Part shown: positions 1 through 12,294 of the stretch, one piece after another | Layout: each line of letters starts with the position of its first letter | Numbering within the stretch: the first letter of the stretch is position 1 | Origin: Crambe crambe | Taxonomy: Eukaryota; Porifera; Demospongiae; Poecilosclerida; Crambeidae | Reading direction: 5' to 3' | DNA length: 64,000 bases | Assembly: GCA_963924555.1 (NCBI GenBank) | Contig: OZ004581.1 | Location: 6,363,338-6,427,337, forward strand | Notes under the pieces: model-generated | Seen by the model: the letters and a program-made list of their open reading frames with translations, nothing else | What the model was told of the DNA's origin: nothing | The model's database searches: none | Position numbers and translations under genes: made by a program

Positions 1-771
1 AGTCCACACCTTGTTGGTAACATTACCATTTCGCTCCATTCCACCAATCAGCACCAGCTGGGAGTGGTAGGTGGTGAGTGCATAATATTTGGTGGGTGTC
101 TCAAAAATATTCCAAGACTTGAAATCAGTAGAAACAAACAACTTATAAGGATCTTCTGATAATGTACCACCTCCTCCCACGTAAACCTTGCCTTGCAGTG
201 ATACACATTGGGCATTACATATACCCTCTGGAAGTTCACAGCATTCCTCCCAGTGAAGTTCTGCTAGAGGGTGGAAGATATCAACCTGCAAATAGGAGTA
301 AGCTCAATAATTATTGTGTGTGAAGTGTCCATATTAATTGCAAGCGCATGATAGCAACTGGTAGCCGACGAGAATTAACTGCTAGCTAGTCTATCTGTAA
401 CTATAGTGCATTGAATGGTGTCATGCAGACAGTAGGTTAGGCACTTATACTACTCTTTGCACTTGCATAGGCAGCATAGCTAATGTGTAGGCTTAGATAT
501 GACAGCATAATAGCTAATAGGAGTAGCTAGCTACTGTGAATAATGAAGATTAGAGAATCTGGGATTCTTGTTAATTTCCACATTTTTCATGTATAACACA
601 TCAACTTGATGATCTAGCAGCATATCCAACCTTCCTCTGTAGCAGCAGAAAGAGCTTTTAGTCTAGATTATAGTTCTCAATGTACTCAACTATACCAAAA
701 CTACTGATCTTGACCATGACAGTTAACTTACAGATACAATAAGAATTTACCTTGTCCTCCTGCTCTCCCAT
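1..771 (-). CDS. Kelch-repeat gene, 5' part only (paralogue of the 39-47 kb gene)
   Basis: Minus-strand exons at 771-751 (ATG, seven codons, then a GTAAAT donor) and from 285 to the window edge, after a TTTGCAG acceptor. Translation gives MGEQEDK followed by VDIFHPLAELHWEECCELPE and Kelch-like glycine motifs (YVGGGG, LVLIGGM). The gene at 39301 has the same short first exon (MGEKEDK), the same intron phase and nearly the same second exon, so both copies support this model. The intron is about 465 bases here against 1500 bases there. The rest of the protein lies left of the window, so whether it carries Roc-COR and death domains cannot be seen. Kelch blades are protein-binding propellers; the function here is unknown. 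Confidence 0.8.
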
Positions 772-3030
772 ATCTCCAGAGTCAATTTAACTAATAATAT
801 TACTAGTGATCTATCCCGTGAGCCAGCAAGTAGCTGGCATGCTACAGAAGGCCACACTGGGCCTCACTATTAATTTTGATTATGCAATGCACCTCACTGT
901 TTGCTCGATTTTAATTTTTATTATGCAATGCCGGATGTAAGTGTAATTTTTGTGGTTAAATGTTGCAACCACTATTGATGAGATAACAATAAGAAATAAC
1001 TTATGTAGCTAATGTGACATGATGACATCATATATGGGTCACAATGGTGATTCCATTAGAATCATCCATGAACCAGCTCTCCACAGGAACCCCTACATGA
1101 AGTATCATCTCTTTACTCATCATGGGCTCTTACTGCCTTGCTGCACATGTGCAGCAAGGGGTTAAGCAATCTATTGGGATTCAGAAAAATTTAAAATACA
1201 TGCTTGCATATTTTCATACTTACAATACATTTTCTTGAAGTCATAATGCTAAGAACACTCATGGTGGCTTGAATGCATATTTTCTTGCTGGATCTGCCTC
1301 TAAGGCTATCAATTAATTCCATATTGCTGAATATAGATTGCATGTGCGTGTTATCGATCAATCTTTACCAAATTGGGATCCAGTGCCACAGGCTTATTGT
1401 AGTGGGGGCATTGAACTCTATGAGCTCTAGTTCAGGAGAGTGGATACTCTTGACATCATTCTATATGCCGAGTGGTTAAAGGTCACACATCAGGAATGTA
1501 ACCTCAGAACCTCACATGCATGTGCATTATCAAAAAGAACGACACATAGCGAGTCATCATTCTTTTTGTCTTCTCGATTTACCTAACACAAGCACAACCT
1601 ATGGGGACAGGCAGAAGCAAAAGCCCATGCACCCTTCTGTTCATTGTGGCAGAACAATGTCAAGAGTAAGGTTGTTCCGATATAGACATCATGTAGTAGT
1701 TGATAACTTATAGGGAATGACATGTGACTCCTAGTGCAACCTGTCGACAACACAGTAGTTGCCTTTTTAGGCTAAAATTTTTTCCTGAGACTCCTTTTGA
1801 TAATAATTATGGCTGAGGATTTTCGAATCATAATGATTTAGTGACTCAAAATCAACACTACACCTGGAGTCCCACCTCTCCGTACAGAGGGTTTTTGGAA
1901 ATAAAATATTTTGTTAATCATCAAAGGACAATACAGATGAAGAATTACAGGTCTTTTATTTGGTATGGTATGATTATTGTGCAACAATGTCTACAGACTT
2001 CGCTTCACAGCTGCTGAATTTCCATTTTCACTTGGCTTGCATACTATTTTATTATTATTTTGGGCCTTCATTTCTTCAGGTATAGCCCTCTTCGTGATCG
2101 TGGTGACTTCTTAATTGATGGAATCAAAGAAAGTGGACCAGAAGGTTAGGTAAGTTACGTATCTAGTGCCATAATTGAATGTACAAACGTTTACGTACAT
2201 GTGGCAAAACAGTGGCTTTATTTGGATCGATAGAAAAATTTTCGATAGATAGACTGGTTACCGAAATTACCAAATTTTTATCCCCACCAAAATTATCCTG
2301 CTGTACAGTATCTAATAATCAGCAGGTGTTTCATGTTGTATAGACAACTAAAATTGTGCAAGTAAATTATAGAGACATGAACTATTCATCAGGTGAGCTG
2401 TTGCTTATGGTCTGATTATCTGTTCCTCACTCATGGTTGATGAGCAAATAATATATAGGTATGGGTGTCTTACATAGCAAACTATCAGAGAGTACAATAG
2501 TACTCCCTAAGTAGGGATGATACAGATCGCCCCATTGGATTTATAACTCCAGATACTTCCCTCCTACAGTCAGCAACTCCTACCTTGAAGACAGAACACC
2601 TTCAATGTCAAGTATGAAGAGCAGAAGACAAAACAGTATCATTTCATAGCGACTTCTAAAATCGCCGTTTTCATCTGGTCGTTCATCATCACATCAAATG
2701 GTTCATTAAAATTTTATACCATACTATTAAAAATTGACTGCGCTATAATCCTTTACCTTTAACTCAACATGTTCAAAAATAGCACGTCATTTTCTCTCAA
2801 CGTACAACGTGGCAGACTTGACCTCACAAGTAAAACGGATTAGCGAAGCTTTCTCTCTTAATGTTGGTCTCTTGATGCTCAGCTATGCACTAGTCTGGTT
2901 GTGAATCAAGCCTTGATGCAACCATAATAGGCCTTAAAGTAGGTCAATGGCAATCTTATTATCAACCATATAGCTAGATAGCATTAGTCCTTCCAGATCA
3001 GATTGATTTTGGCTTATGATAACCCAATTA
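772..3030. other. Intergenic region, no supported gene
   Basis: Bases ~780-970 are an inverted, diverged copy of ~39080-39270, upstream of the paralogous gene, so the inverted duplication extends beyond the coding exons. Bases ~1690-1760 share the repeat GTAGTTGATAACTTATAGGG with 3270-3300 and 3930-3960. A short exon-like stretch at 2080-2151 (plus strand; TTCTTCAG acceptor, then YSPLRDRGDFLIDGIKESG to a stop) is open but unrecognised and unsupported by any neighbour. Nothing else was identified. Confidence 0.5.
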
Positions 3031-3039
3031 TATATCAAA

Positions 3040-4870
3040 TCACTCAAAGACCTGATGCTACACCTTAATTTCAGATGACAGTGGACTCCTAGAGACTATG
3101 CATATCATGGTGTCTGCAGCAAGTAAAAACATTCCTCTATTACAATAGTAAGGGATGGTGGAGTAAAAGGTCATCATATACATAGTAGTGCCACGTAATG
3201 ATAGATAATGAGTAGCTACTACGTATGAGGTCATCCCAATAAAGATGATGATGAGTAGCTAAAGTAGTAGTCGGTAACTTATAGGGAATGACATGTGATG
3301 TGTCTCACTCCTAGTGCAACCTGTCAACAACACACACATGATTTATGGTGTATGTATCAAAGTATCTCTATAGGAGTGCAAGTGAGGCACAGTAATCAGT
3401 TTCTTCAATGTTAACTCAAGAAGGTCTGGTTAATGCATGGAATGACTCATACTAGTGCATGTGGACACTATACACAAATCACAATTACACTAAATAACAC
3501 AAAATCAAATTACTGCTTCCACTGAACATGTTTAGTCTTCTGACCTCTAAAATTTTATGGTGTATGTCACAACATAATATAATGCTCTGGTACACCTCAC
3601 CTGATGAAGACATTTTCCTACTCATAGATGACAGGACAAGTGGACTCCTAGAGGCCATGCATGTCATGGTGTCTGCATGCAGCAAGTAAGAACATTCCTC
3701 TATAATTGCAAGTGTCCTTGGAGATCACATTAAATTACTGTACCTGATACCACAAAAAAGTGTCTAATTACTCACTGTAATGTGGAACAAACCTTAAACC
3801 TTAAAGGAAAAAAATCAATTATCCCATTATGGAAGACAAAAGTTAGTGTTAGTAGTGCCACATGATAGACAATGAGTATTATGAGGTCATCCCAATATAG
3901 ATGATAAGGTTGTTCAATATAGACATTGTTTATAGTAGTTGATATGTAACTTATAGGGAATGACATGTGATGTGTCTCAATCTGTCAACAACATGCACAC
4001 ACATAATTATGATACATGTATCAAAATTAATAATGAAGAGTTCATTCTCTAAAATTAATGACTGTATTAGTGAGACACAGGTTTCTTTTGTCACTGACTC
4101 AAGGAGGTTTGGTATATGCATGGAGTGACTCATACATAGCTACTAGTGTAGAAGCATGCATGGGACACTGTACACAATAACTCTTTATTTATACTCAAAA
4201 AAGAGATTAAAAATTACTGTCTAAATAAGGACATAATTAAAAGATGACTGCTCATGCAGTGTATACCTCTGAGAGAGGACATCTCTGGAGCTGTATCAGA
4301 TGAAACAAACATATTTTTCCCTGTCAGTGTGTGATGTACACTTCTTATGGTTATAGCACATTCAGAAATCCATTTTAATACAGATACTTTTTAAAAGGAG
4401 GAGTACAAGCATTCATTCAAATGTGATGATCTTTACCAACTACTATTACAGTTCCGCTTACCTGACTTGCGTACATTCTTTCTTGCTCAGGTCAGGATAA
4501 GTTTTATCATAGAGGCCATGCATGGGCATGCATCTCATGGTGTCTGTAGCAAGTAAAACATTCTTTAATAAATACTTCTCAGATACGTCAATTGCTTCAT
4601 GAATCATAAACCAGTTTATGATGCATTTATTAAAGGAGTAGGTAATTACTTTCCCATTATGATAGAGGAGGCACAGAGCTGTACCTACAATGTACTGGTG
4701 ATCCATGCATGTAGTACATGGATCTCTAAAATTAATGACAGTGTAAATTTTGTCACTGACTCAAGGAGGTTTGGTGTATGCATGGAGTGATTCATACTAG
4801 TGTAGAAGCATGCATGGGACCTGTACACAAATCACAATTATACACTGAATAGCAACTTTAACAAACATAA
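3040..4870. repeat. Degenerate tandem repeat, unit ~660 bases
   Basis: Recognisable landmarks recur in the same order. AACTCAAGAAGGTCTGG-like sequence appears at about 3417, 4096 and 4757. GGACTCCTAGAG with ATCATGGTGTCTGCAGCAAG appears near 3080, 3639 and 4510. CTTATAGGGAATGACATG appears near 3279 and 3951. Copies are diverged, with indels. No protein is supported: the short open frames here differ between copies. Confidence 0.6.
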
Positions 4871-5550
4871 CAAAAATAAAAGAAATGTTTCCCTATGGCT
4901 AACTCTTTATTTATACTCAAAAAGAGAATGAAAAATTACTGTCTTAATCATAGTAAATTTACCCTCATTAATTTTAATCTTTAATTTCACTTGTAGTTTA
5001 TAATTTCACTCCTACCCACTGCGTATGTGCAGACTAACCTAGTAACGAAATTTCTGAAGATTGTAGGTAAGCTTGTCTACAGTGTTTTTTTTCAGGGTGA
5101 ATTGTAGGCACTAGGCTTAGTGGATTGTCGGCACGGCTATGCTGAAGTAAGTTTTTTGTGGCAAGCATTACAGGTTCACATAAACAGCTTCCTAAAACAT
5201 TATTATTGTCAATTAAATGGTGGCCATTTTGTTGTGCTGCATGAATTCATGAGGGCTCCTCGGCTAATATTGATTAGTATGATGAAAGCAAGTTGCTGAC
5301 AAATTTTGGTGCATTTATCCGCTCCGTAACAAATTTTCATGAATATTTATTTGCCACTTAGCCACCTGACTATAAGGAACCGAAGGAGTTGAGAATTTTT
5401 AAAATTTATACATAGCTACATTTCACAGAATGTTTTTCCTCATAGATTTACAATTCTTTATTCACAATAGTAGCTAGTAATACAATAGCTAAATACTAAA
5501 TCTCTCAAAATCTACAGTTTAGGTCCATTGAATAGCCAACACTGTAGCTA
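4870..5550. other. AT-rich intergenic sequence
   Basis: No coding exon, RNA gene or clear repeat end was recognised in this stretch. Confidence 0.4.
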
Positions 5551-6017
5551 CTATATTGAGGGCAGTGGAAGAGAGGCTGGAGGCTCTGGGGTATCAGTCA
5601 CCCTCAAGTTTCGGCAGAAAAGCACATCATCAGAGACGCCTAAGCCCATTCTGAACTGCCAAATATAGATTGATTTATTGGGCTCAATAGTGACTGAGAT
5701 ATTCTCTGTAGTCTTGTACGCTTCATTCCAATCTTCTTGTGCTGTCTGGACACTTGCACCGCCAAAACAAGTAAAGAGTGAAAATTGTGATTCGATACTA
5801 GCCTGAACAAGAAAATCAACTTGAAATGACGTGCCTATAGAAACTTTAGAGTCTATACTCCAGTTATTTTCAAGCGACTGGAAGTGTGACTTGTTGTATC
5901 CAGTAGTCTTTTCTACTGATTCAGACCACTCTAGCTTTGAAAATTCACTCGAATTGGTTACAGATTTGATCATCACCCACTTTGGTGTAGAAACACCAAA
6001 GCCAACTGAAATTCCTC
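5551..6017 (-). CDS. Terminal exon of an unrecognised protein
   Basis: An open frame runs from a CTTCCAG acceptor ending at 6018 to a stop at 5551, about 155 residues. The first in-frame Met lies only 15 residues in, so the exon more likely continues an upstream one that was not found. The protein is rich in Ser/Thr/aromatic alternation (GYNKSHFQSLENNWSIDS; then VTIEPNKSIYIWQFRMGLG) and ends in a proline-rich tail. Alternating polar and hydrophobic residues suggest a beta-rich fold. I do not recognise the family. No signal peptide or membrane segment is visible in this exon. It could also be a gene relic. Confidence 0.45.
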
Positions 6018-6810
6018 CTGGAAGGAAATCAATTAGATTCGTGGTTTAGCATTGTACGCTAAATTCTACACGGGAAGGAATCATAGACAGGGGGTCATTT
6101 TTCAGATCTGTAGTTAACCCTTTACCAACCATGAGGGAATGTACTATTTGAGCTTGTACATGCACTGGTAGTGCACATTAATAAAAATATCAACCACATC
6201 CACATTATAATGGTATGCACCTTCACAGTTGCTAAAAACATGGAAGATGATGTCATCAAGTAATATATCATTGAACAATTGATATTCATTTAGCAGATTT
6301 CTTGATATTATCTCCAGACCCTTTCCTTCCATCTGGTTGGCAAGGCTATGCCGGACCAGATCACCAGCCGGCCACCCTACCCTTTGTGTGGCATGGTCAT
6401 GTACGTACATGTAAGGCAGAGTACATATTGGCCATGCCCACTAGCTATAACTGAATAATCTAAGACTAAGAGGCAAGGCTCATTTTCTGCTCCCACCAAA
6501 ACTAGTAACTACAGCTACCTAATAATTGCTTAATTACTTCAGTGATCCCCACAGGCAGTAGCTATAGTCTCGCGAGCCAGCCTGCAGGCAGTAAGCAGAT
6601 AGATTAAGATAGCAAGTAGCTAGTAGTTAATCACTCTAAGGGGGGTGTGATGTATAAATTTAAATTCAGACTCCTGTATGCCTTTAAATACCTATAGCTA
6701 TCAAGTGGAAAAAAATTTAATAAACAGCATCATTCAATCTAATAACTATTAAGAATAGCTATAGATAAAGAGCATCTACGTAAGTTAGAATCATTCAATA
6801 TCACAAAGAA
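6018..6810. other. Intergenic, contains a dispersed repeat end
   Basis: Bases ~6093-6130 (GATCTGTAGTTAACCCTTTA...) match ~12255-12290, just left of the foldback complex, so this is a dispersed repeat. The 88-codon minus-strand frame at 6144-6410 has no recognisable features and is not called as a gene. Confidence 0.4.
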
Positions 6811-6812
6811 AT

Positions 6813-7094
6813 TTAAGCCTCATGTACAGGCTCAGGCCAATCGTATTCCCACACCGGCCCACAGCCTTCACATGCATCACATTTATCACATGCTACTGCA
6901 CATTTGCTGCACTCCCTGCATATTTCATAGGCTGCTGTGCACTCTGGACTCTTCTTGGTCCACATCAACTTCTTAGCATGTGCTTGGAGGGACTCCATGA
7001 GCTGTATGGAGATATCGATGTCGTCTTTTTTTGATTCATGATTCTGAAGAGATTCTGCAGCTTGTGTAGGAGCATGCGGTAGACTTTGTGGAAC
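6813..7094 (-). CDS. Small Cys-rich protein or terminal exon, uncertain
   Basis: The minus-strand frame is open from just after a TGA at ~7096 to a stop at 6813. A possible start at 6998 gives 61 residues. The C-terminal half has a dense cysteine cluster (CRECSKC, CDKCDACEGC) after a basic Lys-rich helix-like segment; the upstream part is polar (HESKKDDIDIS). The CxxC spacing suggests a small metal-binding or disulphide module. The family is unknown. An acceptor near 7093 (CTACACTGAG) would make this a 3' exon. Confidence 0.3.
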   Translation of the reverse strand, partial: VPQSLPHAPTQAAESLQNHESKKDDIDISIQLMESLQAHAKKLMWTKKSPECTAAYEICRECSKCAVACDKCDACEGCGPVWEYDWPEPVHEA

Positions 7095-7483
7095 ACACGA
7101 GACTCAGTGTAGCAGTTGGAAGGTACATTGTTGCTAGTGGCCAGGTGGCTGGAAAAAAACTTGCACGCATGCATGCAATTGTCATCAGTTGGGGGGTGCT
7201 TTAGCACCCCTCTAAATATGCCACTGCTATATCAATTGAGACAAAAAAAATTTCCTTTGAACAGAGATCAGATGCTAACTTAACTCAGCTTCAGCTTTCT
7301 CTAATAGCTAGTGCATTCGCTGGATAATGTAGCACCCCCTTTGACAATTAAAGGCCTAAGGCTAAGGTGCAATTATGACGTCATAATGATGTAAATAAAT
7401 GCGCGTAGTTATAATGTACAATTATTGATAGTACTAGTATAGTAGGAGAGCTACACCAGATTAGATCGAAATCAGGACCGATA

Positions 7484-9391
7484 ATGGCTTCTCTTCTAAA
7501 AGAAACGCCTCGTAAGTATGGTTTTAACTAATATTTAAACCTCTGGATCTAATCAGAGATCTATTAAAATTAATGTTTAGCTACATAATTTTAATTCAGT
7601 AGCTCCTAGGTCTTACTTTAGCAGCTGGCCACAAGCATAAAAGCTTTGTAAAAGCGATAGACGGCTATAGACTCCGTGGAGATGTCCTCAGAGCGGCTAG
7701 CTAGCCAAGTTAGCTATTTATTAATGAAGCCTTATTTAGGATACTGGTGCATAGCACCCACCCTTCCAAGCTTTATAAAAACATCTCTCATATATAGCTC
7801 CTGAAATTACCACTTGAAATCAACTCCATATCCAGAAGACACATATTAGCTCCCTCTCCTCCTTTGATTCTGCCTCTGTAGCCAGTCAAGCTAGTTAGCT
7901 ATAGTGTAAATTCTAGGCAAAGTAGACCAGACAGAGAAAGAAAACATTAGTCTTTATTCCTCTCCAGCGGACTATAATGAAATTAACCAGGGCTATTCCC
8001 CTCCTACATATCAGCAACCAGCTCAGCCTCAGGAACTTCCCCAGGAGGTGAATCCTAACGCATTACCTCAGGGAGGCTATCCTGAAAAGTCCCCTCAAAC
8101 ACCATACCCTGCAGCACAGCCATACCCAGCACAGCCCCAGGGAGCATACCCAGCACAGCCTCAGGGAGCATACCCTGCACAGCCTCAGGGAGCATATCCA
8201 GGACAACCTTACCAAGCAGGGCCGCCTGCATACTCCCAACCTCCCTACCCAGCTCACCCTCAGGGAGTGTACCCTTCTCCTCCTGTTGTGCAGCAGCAGC
8301 AACAAACCAATGTAGTGGTAAGGCATGCATGATCATATAATAATTAAATTGTGACTTTTTCTTTAAGCTTATCCATTGTATTTTCCATGAATATTCATCC
8401 ATCTATCCACAAGAGATTGCTTGATAATAACCATTTTTAGGGATTCTTCTATAATAGCCTATAGCTATTACAACAATTAAAACTTTGACACCTCCCACTC
8501 GTATGCAAGTAAAAAAATAATTAATTAATCTTGTAGGTTGTTAATACACAAAGTCAAGCTGTGCAACCTGTGAGCATTGGCTTCAAACCTCCTAACTACA
8601 TTCGTTGGTCCGTCATCAACATGATTTTCTTTTGTCAGATATTTGGAATAATTGCTCTCATGTATAGCTTGCGGGTAAGGCTGTAATATTGTACAGGACT
8701 CAAACACTTGGTCATATTGCTACACCACCCTACAGTGACTTATTGATAGAGAAAGCATGGTCCAGTAAGATTTTATTTTGTGGTTTATGTGGTATTATAT
8801 GCCCACGTCTGTCTGCTATGCATATACAGTGAAACCTCCCTCCAAGAAGAGGACAACCTCCTAACAAAGGATTGTTAATTGTTAGAGTAAGGAGGTTCCA
8901 CGGTTAAGGGTTCACAGTAAGTGAGGGGAAAAGGGGCTCCATAGTTAGGGGGTTCAAAATGAGAGTGCCTGTTCATGAGGGGGTTCCACAGCGTTCTGCA
9001 CAGAATCCTTGAGTGGTGGCCGAAATTTAATTTGCCATGCCCACTTTATAAGACTACAGTACGTATATTCATTTAGGGGTATCCTTTTGGTCAGATGATC
9101 AAGATATGAGTACAAGCCTAAAGTCGCTACAGCTAACAGAGCTAAGTGGTCGAAATAGCCAAAGTGGCCACTGTCAACCAGTGTGGGCAGAATCCTGGGT
9201 CCATAATGATACATCATCATAATTTTTATTGTTATACTGTACAGGTTGATTCCGCTTGGGCTCGAGGGGATGTTGATGCAGCTCAGCGTAGTTCTCGTTT
9301 TGCTAAGAATTGGAACGTTGCTGCATTTGTTTTTGGCATCGTACTCGTGGGCATTATTGTTGTAGCTGTGGTGGTGTCACGAGTCACCTGA
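7484..9391 (+). CDS. CD225/dispanin-family membrane protein with Pro/Gln-rich N-terminus
   Basis: Four exons: 7484-7511, 7968-8317, 8537-8674 and 9245-9391, all with GT-AG junctions and consistent phase, giving 220 residues. Exon 2 encodes a proline/glutamine-rich cytoplasmic tail with octapeptide repeats (AQPQGAYP three times). Exons 3 and 4 encode the CD225 domain. First comes an intramembrane or membrane helix (RWSVINMIFFCQIFGIIAL), then the conserved loop AWARGD...SRFAKNW, then a second helix (GIVLVGIIVVAVVVSR) at the extreme C-terminus. Family members (dispanins, including the IFITM and PRRT subgroups) sit in plasma or endosomal membranes and affect vesicle trafficking and membrane fusion. 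Which subgroup this belongs to cannot be decided here. The stop TGA is at 9389-9391. No defect was seen, so this is probably a functional gene. Confidence 0.9.
8828..9000. repeat. Mariner-like MITE remnant in intron 3 of the CD225 gene
   Basis: Starts ACAGTGAAACCTCCC and contains repeated GGAGGTTCCAC / GGGGGTTCCACAG segments in inverse orientation, as in mariner/Tigger-type terminal repeats. The copy is degenerate. Confidence 0.4.
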
Positions 9392-9600
9392 ACGACTTAT
9401 TTTTTAAAGTTTTTATTGTTAAATTTTGTGCATGCACGAATCATGTGACGCATGAAACCTTATACCACTTTTTTCGCAGGGCAGTCTCACAAAAAAAGCG
9501 GGGCCTGGGTATGAGGCTAGCATATTCTATTGCCATAAACTGAATGCTACACTAGTGAAAATGAGACCATATCTAAGGAATGCTCTCTGTAAAAGGTATA

Positions 9601-10256
9601 AATTGAATATACCTATATACTCTTCATTAGCCACAGCAGAAGTCCCTCTTCCACCTGCACAACTGAGCATGTTATTCAGGAGTATAATGGCCAAAGGGGG
9701 AAGTGCAAACCGGTGTCACAGGGAATCTGGCATCCCTGAGTAAAATACCCTAGTTGATTTGGCACCTCTTTGGGGAAATAAGCATCCCTGGTACAACTCA
9801 GGGTTTTTGGAACTGAACATGAAGCCTCATGTTCATATATAAAGATTAAAATAGCTGACAATGAAGCTATAACCCTTTCTTTAAAGAAAAGTTAAGCCAC
9901 ACTGTAAAAATGACTGCATGTGATCATGATTGCTATTAGATAATTATTACAATATAGCAAGCTAGTGTAGCTATCTGAATATTCACTGTAAAAATAACAG
10001 TTTACTGCATACCATTTTGTCCCGAATGAAAGTGTTTATTGCACACCATTTTATCCCGAATGAAAGTCCAATTGTGTGTATTGGTGTGCAGTGTATTTGC
10101 TACAGCAAACAAAAGGATGTCCATGACTTACTTTGTTTCAGTGCAGAGAAGCAAGCAGTGGATGGGGTGTGATGGAATGGCTCTTCCCTCCATACTTAAT
10201 ATCAAGGCTTGCACAAATTAAAATTCAATGATGCTGCTGATGATGATGATAATTAA

Positions 10257-10292
<36 letters not shown>

Positions 10293-11008
10293 ATAACTCA
10301 GGTAAATAATAAATAATGAATTGAATATACCTATATACTGTTCATTAGCCACAGCAGAAGTCCCTCTTCCACCTGCACAACTGAGCATGTTATTCAGGAG
10401 TATACTGGCCAAAGGGGGAAGTGCAAACCGGTGTCACAGGGAATCTGGCATCCCTGAGTAAAATACCCAAGTGGATTTGGCACCTCTTTGGGGAAATAGG
10501 CATCCCTGGTACAACTCAGGGTTTTTGGAACTGAACATGAAGCCTCATGTTCATGTAAAATAGCTGACAATGAAGCTATAACCCTTTCTTTGAAGAAAAG
10601 TTAAGCCACACTGTAAAAATGACTGCATGTGATCATGATTGCTATTAGATAATTATTACAATATAGCAAGTGTAGCTACCTGAATATTCACTGTAAAAAT
10701 AACAGTTTACTGCACACCATTTTGTCCTGAATGAAAGTGTTTACACTTTACTGCATACCATTTTGTCCCGAATGAAAGTGTTTACTGCACACCATTTTAT
10801 CCCGAATGAAAGTCCAATTGTGTGTATTGGTGTGCAGTGTATTTGCTACAGCCAACAAAAGGATGTATCCTCATGTCCCATGACTTACAGTGCAGAGAAG
10901 CAAGCAGTGGATGGGGTGTGATGGAACGGCTCTTCCCATATTAATATCAAGGCTTGTACAAAATTAATTAAAATTCGATGATGCTGATGATGATGATGAT
11001 AATAATAC

Positions 11009-11047
<39 letters not shown>

Positions 11048-11050
11048 TTT
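9601..11050. repeat. Tandem duplication of ~718 bases, each copy ending in (AAT)n
   Basis: Copy 1 runs from about 9601 to 10290 and copy 2 from about 10319 to 11050. Both begin GAATATACCTATATACT and contain CATCCCTGGTACAACTCAGG and repeated CATTTTGTCCCGAATGAAAG motifs. Both end with GATGATGATGATAAT followed by an AAT microsatellite (10259-10290 and ~11005-11048). Small indels separate the copies, including an extra CATTTTGTCC unit in copy 2. No coding potential. Confidence 0.8.
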
Positions 11051-12290
11051 AATAATAATGGAACAAGTGTGTTTCCATAAAAAAAACCTAATGCCTCGGC
11101 ACATAGCTACGTACATACATGCATGACTGTGCATACCTAGAAGTAATTAGACCCATTGAGGTGCATTAATTAGAACTGTATAGCATATTCATGGACAAGC
11201 AAAGCGTGTTCAAGCCCCAGTGCTATGTATCTCAAGCAAGCAGCTAGCTAGCTATATTTCTTTGCGGTTTTTACTGCTATTTATTTTTAGTCTTGGTTCT
11301 CACTACTCCTGGTACCTGCTGCCTGATCAGCTGATCATCTGGCATGTAATCTTTGTCATGTTATCGCTATTGTTGATTGGCTAATCTCTTGGTTGTAGTC
11401 TCTGTTCTCGCTCATTATGGTTTTCTTGTTGACATAGTCTCTGTTCTTGCTTTCTTGTTGACGTCTCAAACGATCACGTGTTCACAATCGCCTAGACTGT
11501 AGTCTCTGCTGCTTTGGTTGATGGCTTTCTTGCTGTCTTTTGGCGCTTTCTATGCGATTTCTACATGATTGGCTTCTATTTACAGAAGTTGCAAGTGTTT
11601 CTGATGGCAAGATAGCCTCAGAAACATTAACACGATGCTTTCGGAATGTCCTTTCTTGGAGGGGTTGGAACTACCTGATAGTGGCAGCAAAACAACAATA
11701 ACAACAAACAAAAAACAAACAACAAAACAAACAAAAAACAACAACAAAAACACTATATTGATTTCTACAAGTGACTTACTACTGATCGACTGTCAGTATT
11801 CCAGCAAAACTATCCATACATTTGTAGATCAGATAAACTGAAAAAACAAAAACAAAAAAAAAAACAAAGACTAAAACAACAACAAAAGTTATCAAGCAAG
11901 TCTTTGGCCATCTACCTCCTATAGAATATGAACTGAGCAGTATATATTCCTTAGGTAGGTACGCAGCAACTTGCACACTCCATGCTCCAGTGTTCCATGG
12001 AGTGATAGCATGAAGGCTAGTTCAAATTACTATAGCAACCTTCAATGTATCAGACCCCTTAGATCCCAGCTAGCTGTGTGCACTGACTGTACCAACCAAC
12101 TTTAACCCAATTTTTACTCCCTGAAAATAACCAGCTTTACATCTCACCCATAATACATTAATTTTTCCTTTGGACCATTCCTAGGAATGTTAAATCTCCC
12201 ACATGTAGAACAATGATACAAGTGCCACTAGAACTTAACATACAAAGTAACATTTTCTGATCTGTAATTAACCCTTTACCAACCATGAGG
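11051..12290. other. Intergenic with low-complexity A-rich tracts
   Basis: Contains CAA/AAC-rich tracts at ~11690-11750 and ~11840-11890. No gene recognised. The last ~40 bases match the dispersed repeat at 6093-6130. Confidence 0.4.
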
Positions 12291-12294
12291 CAAT

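Noticed and set aside
6965-7207. An 80-codon minus-strand frame
   Set aside because: Overlaps the Cys-rich frame, has no features and ends in a Ser-rich run; no support.
8055-8402. Minus-strand frames of 87 and 115 codons
   Set aside because: Opposite strand of the Pro/Gln repeats of the CD225 gene.
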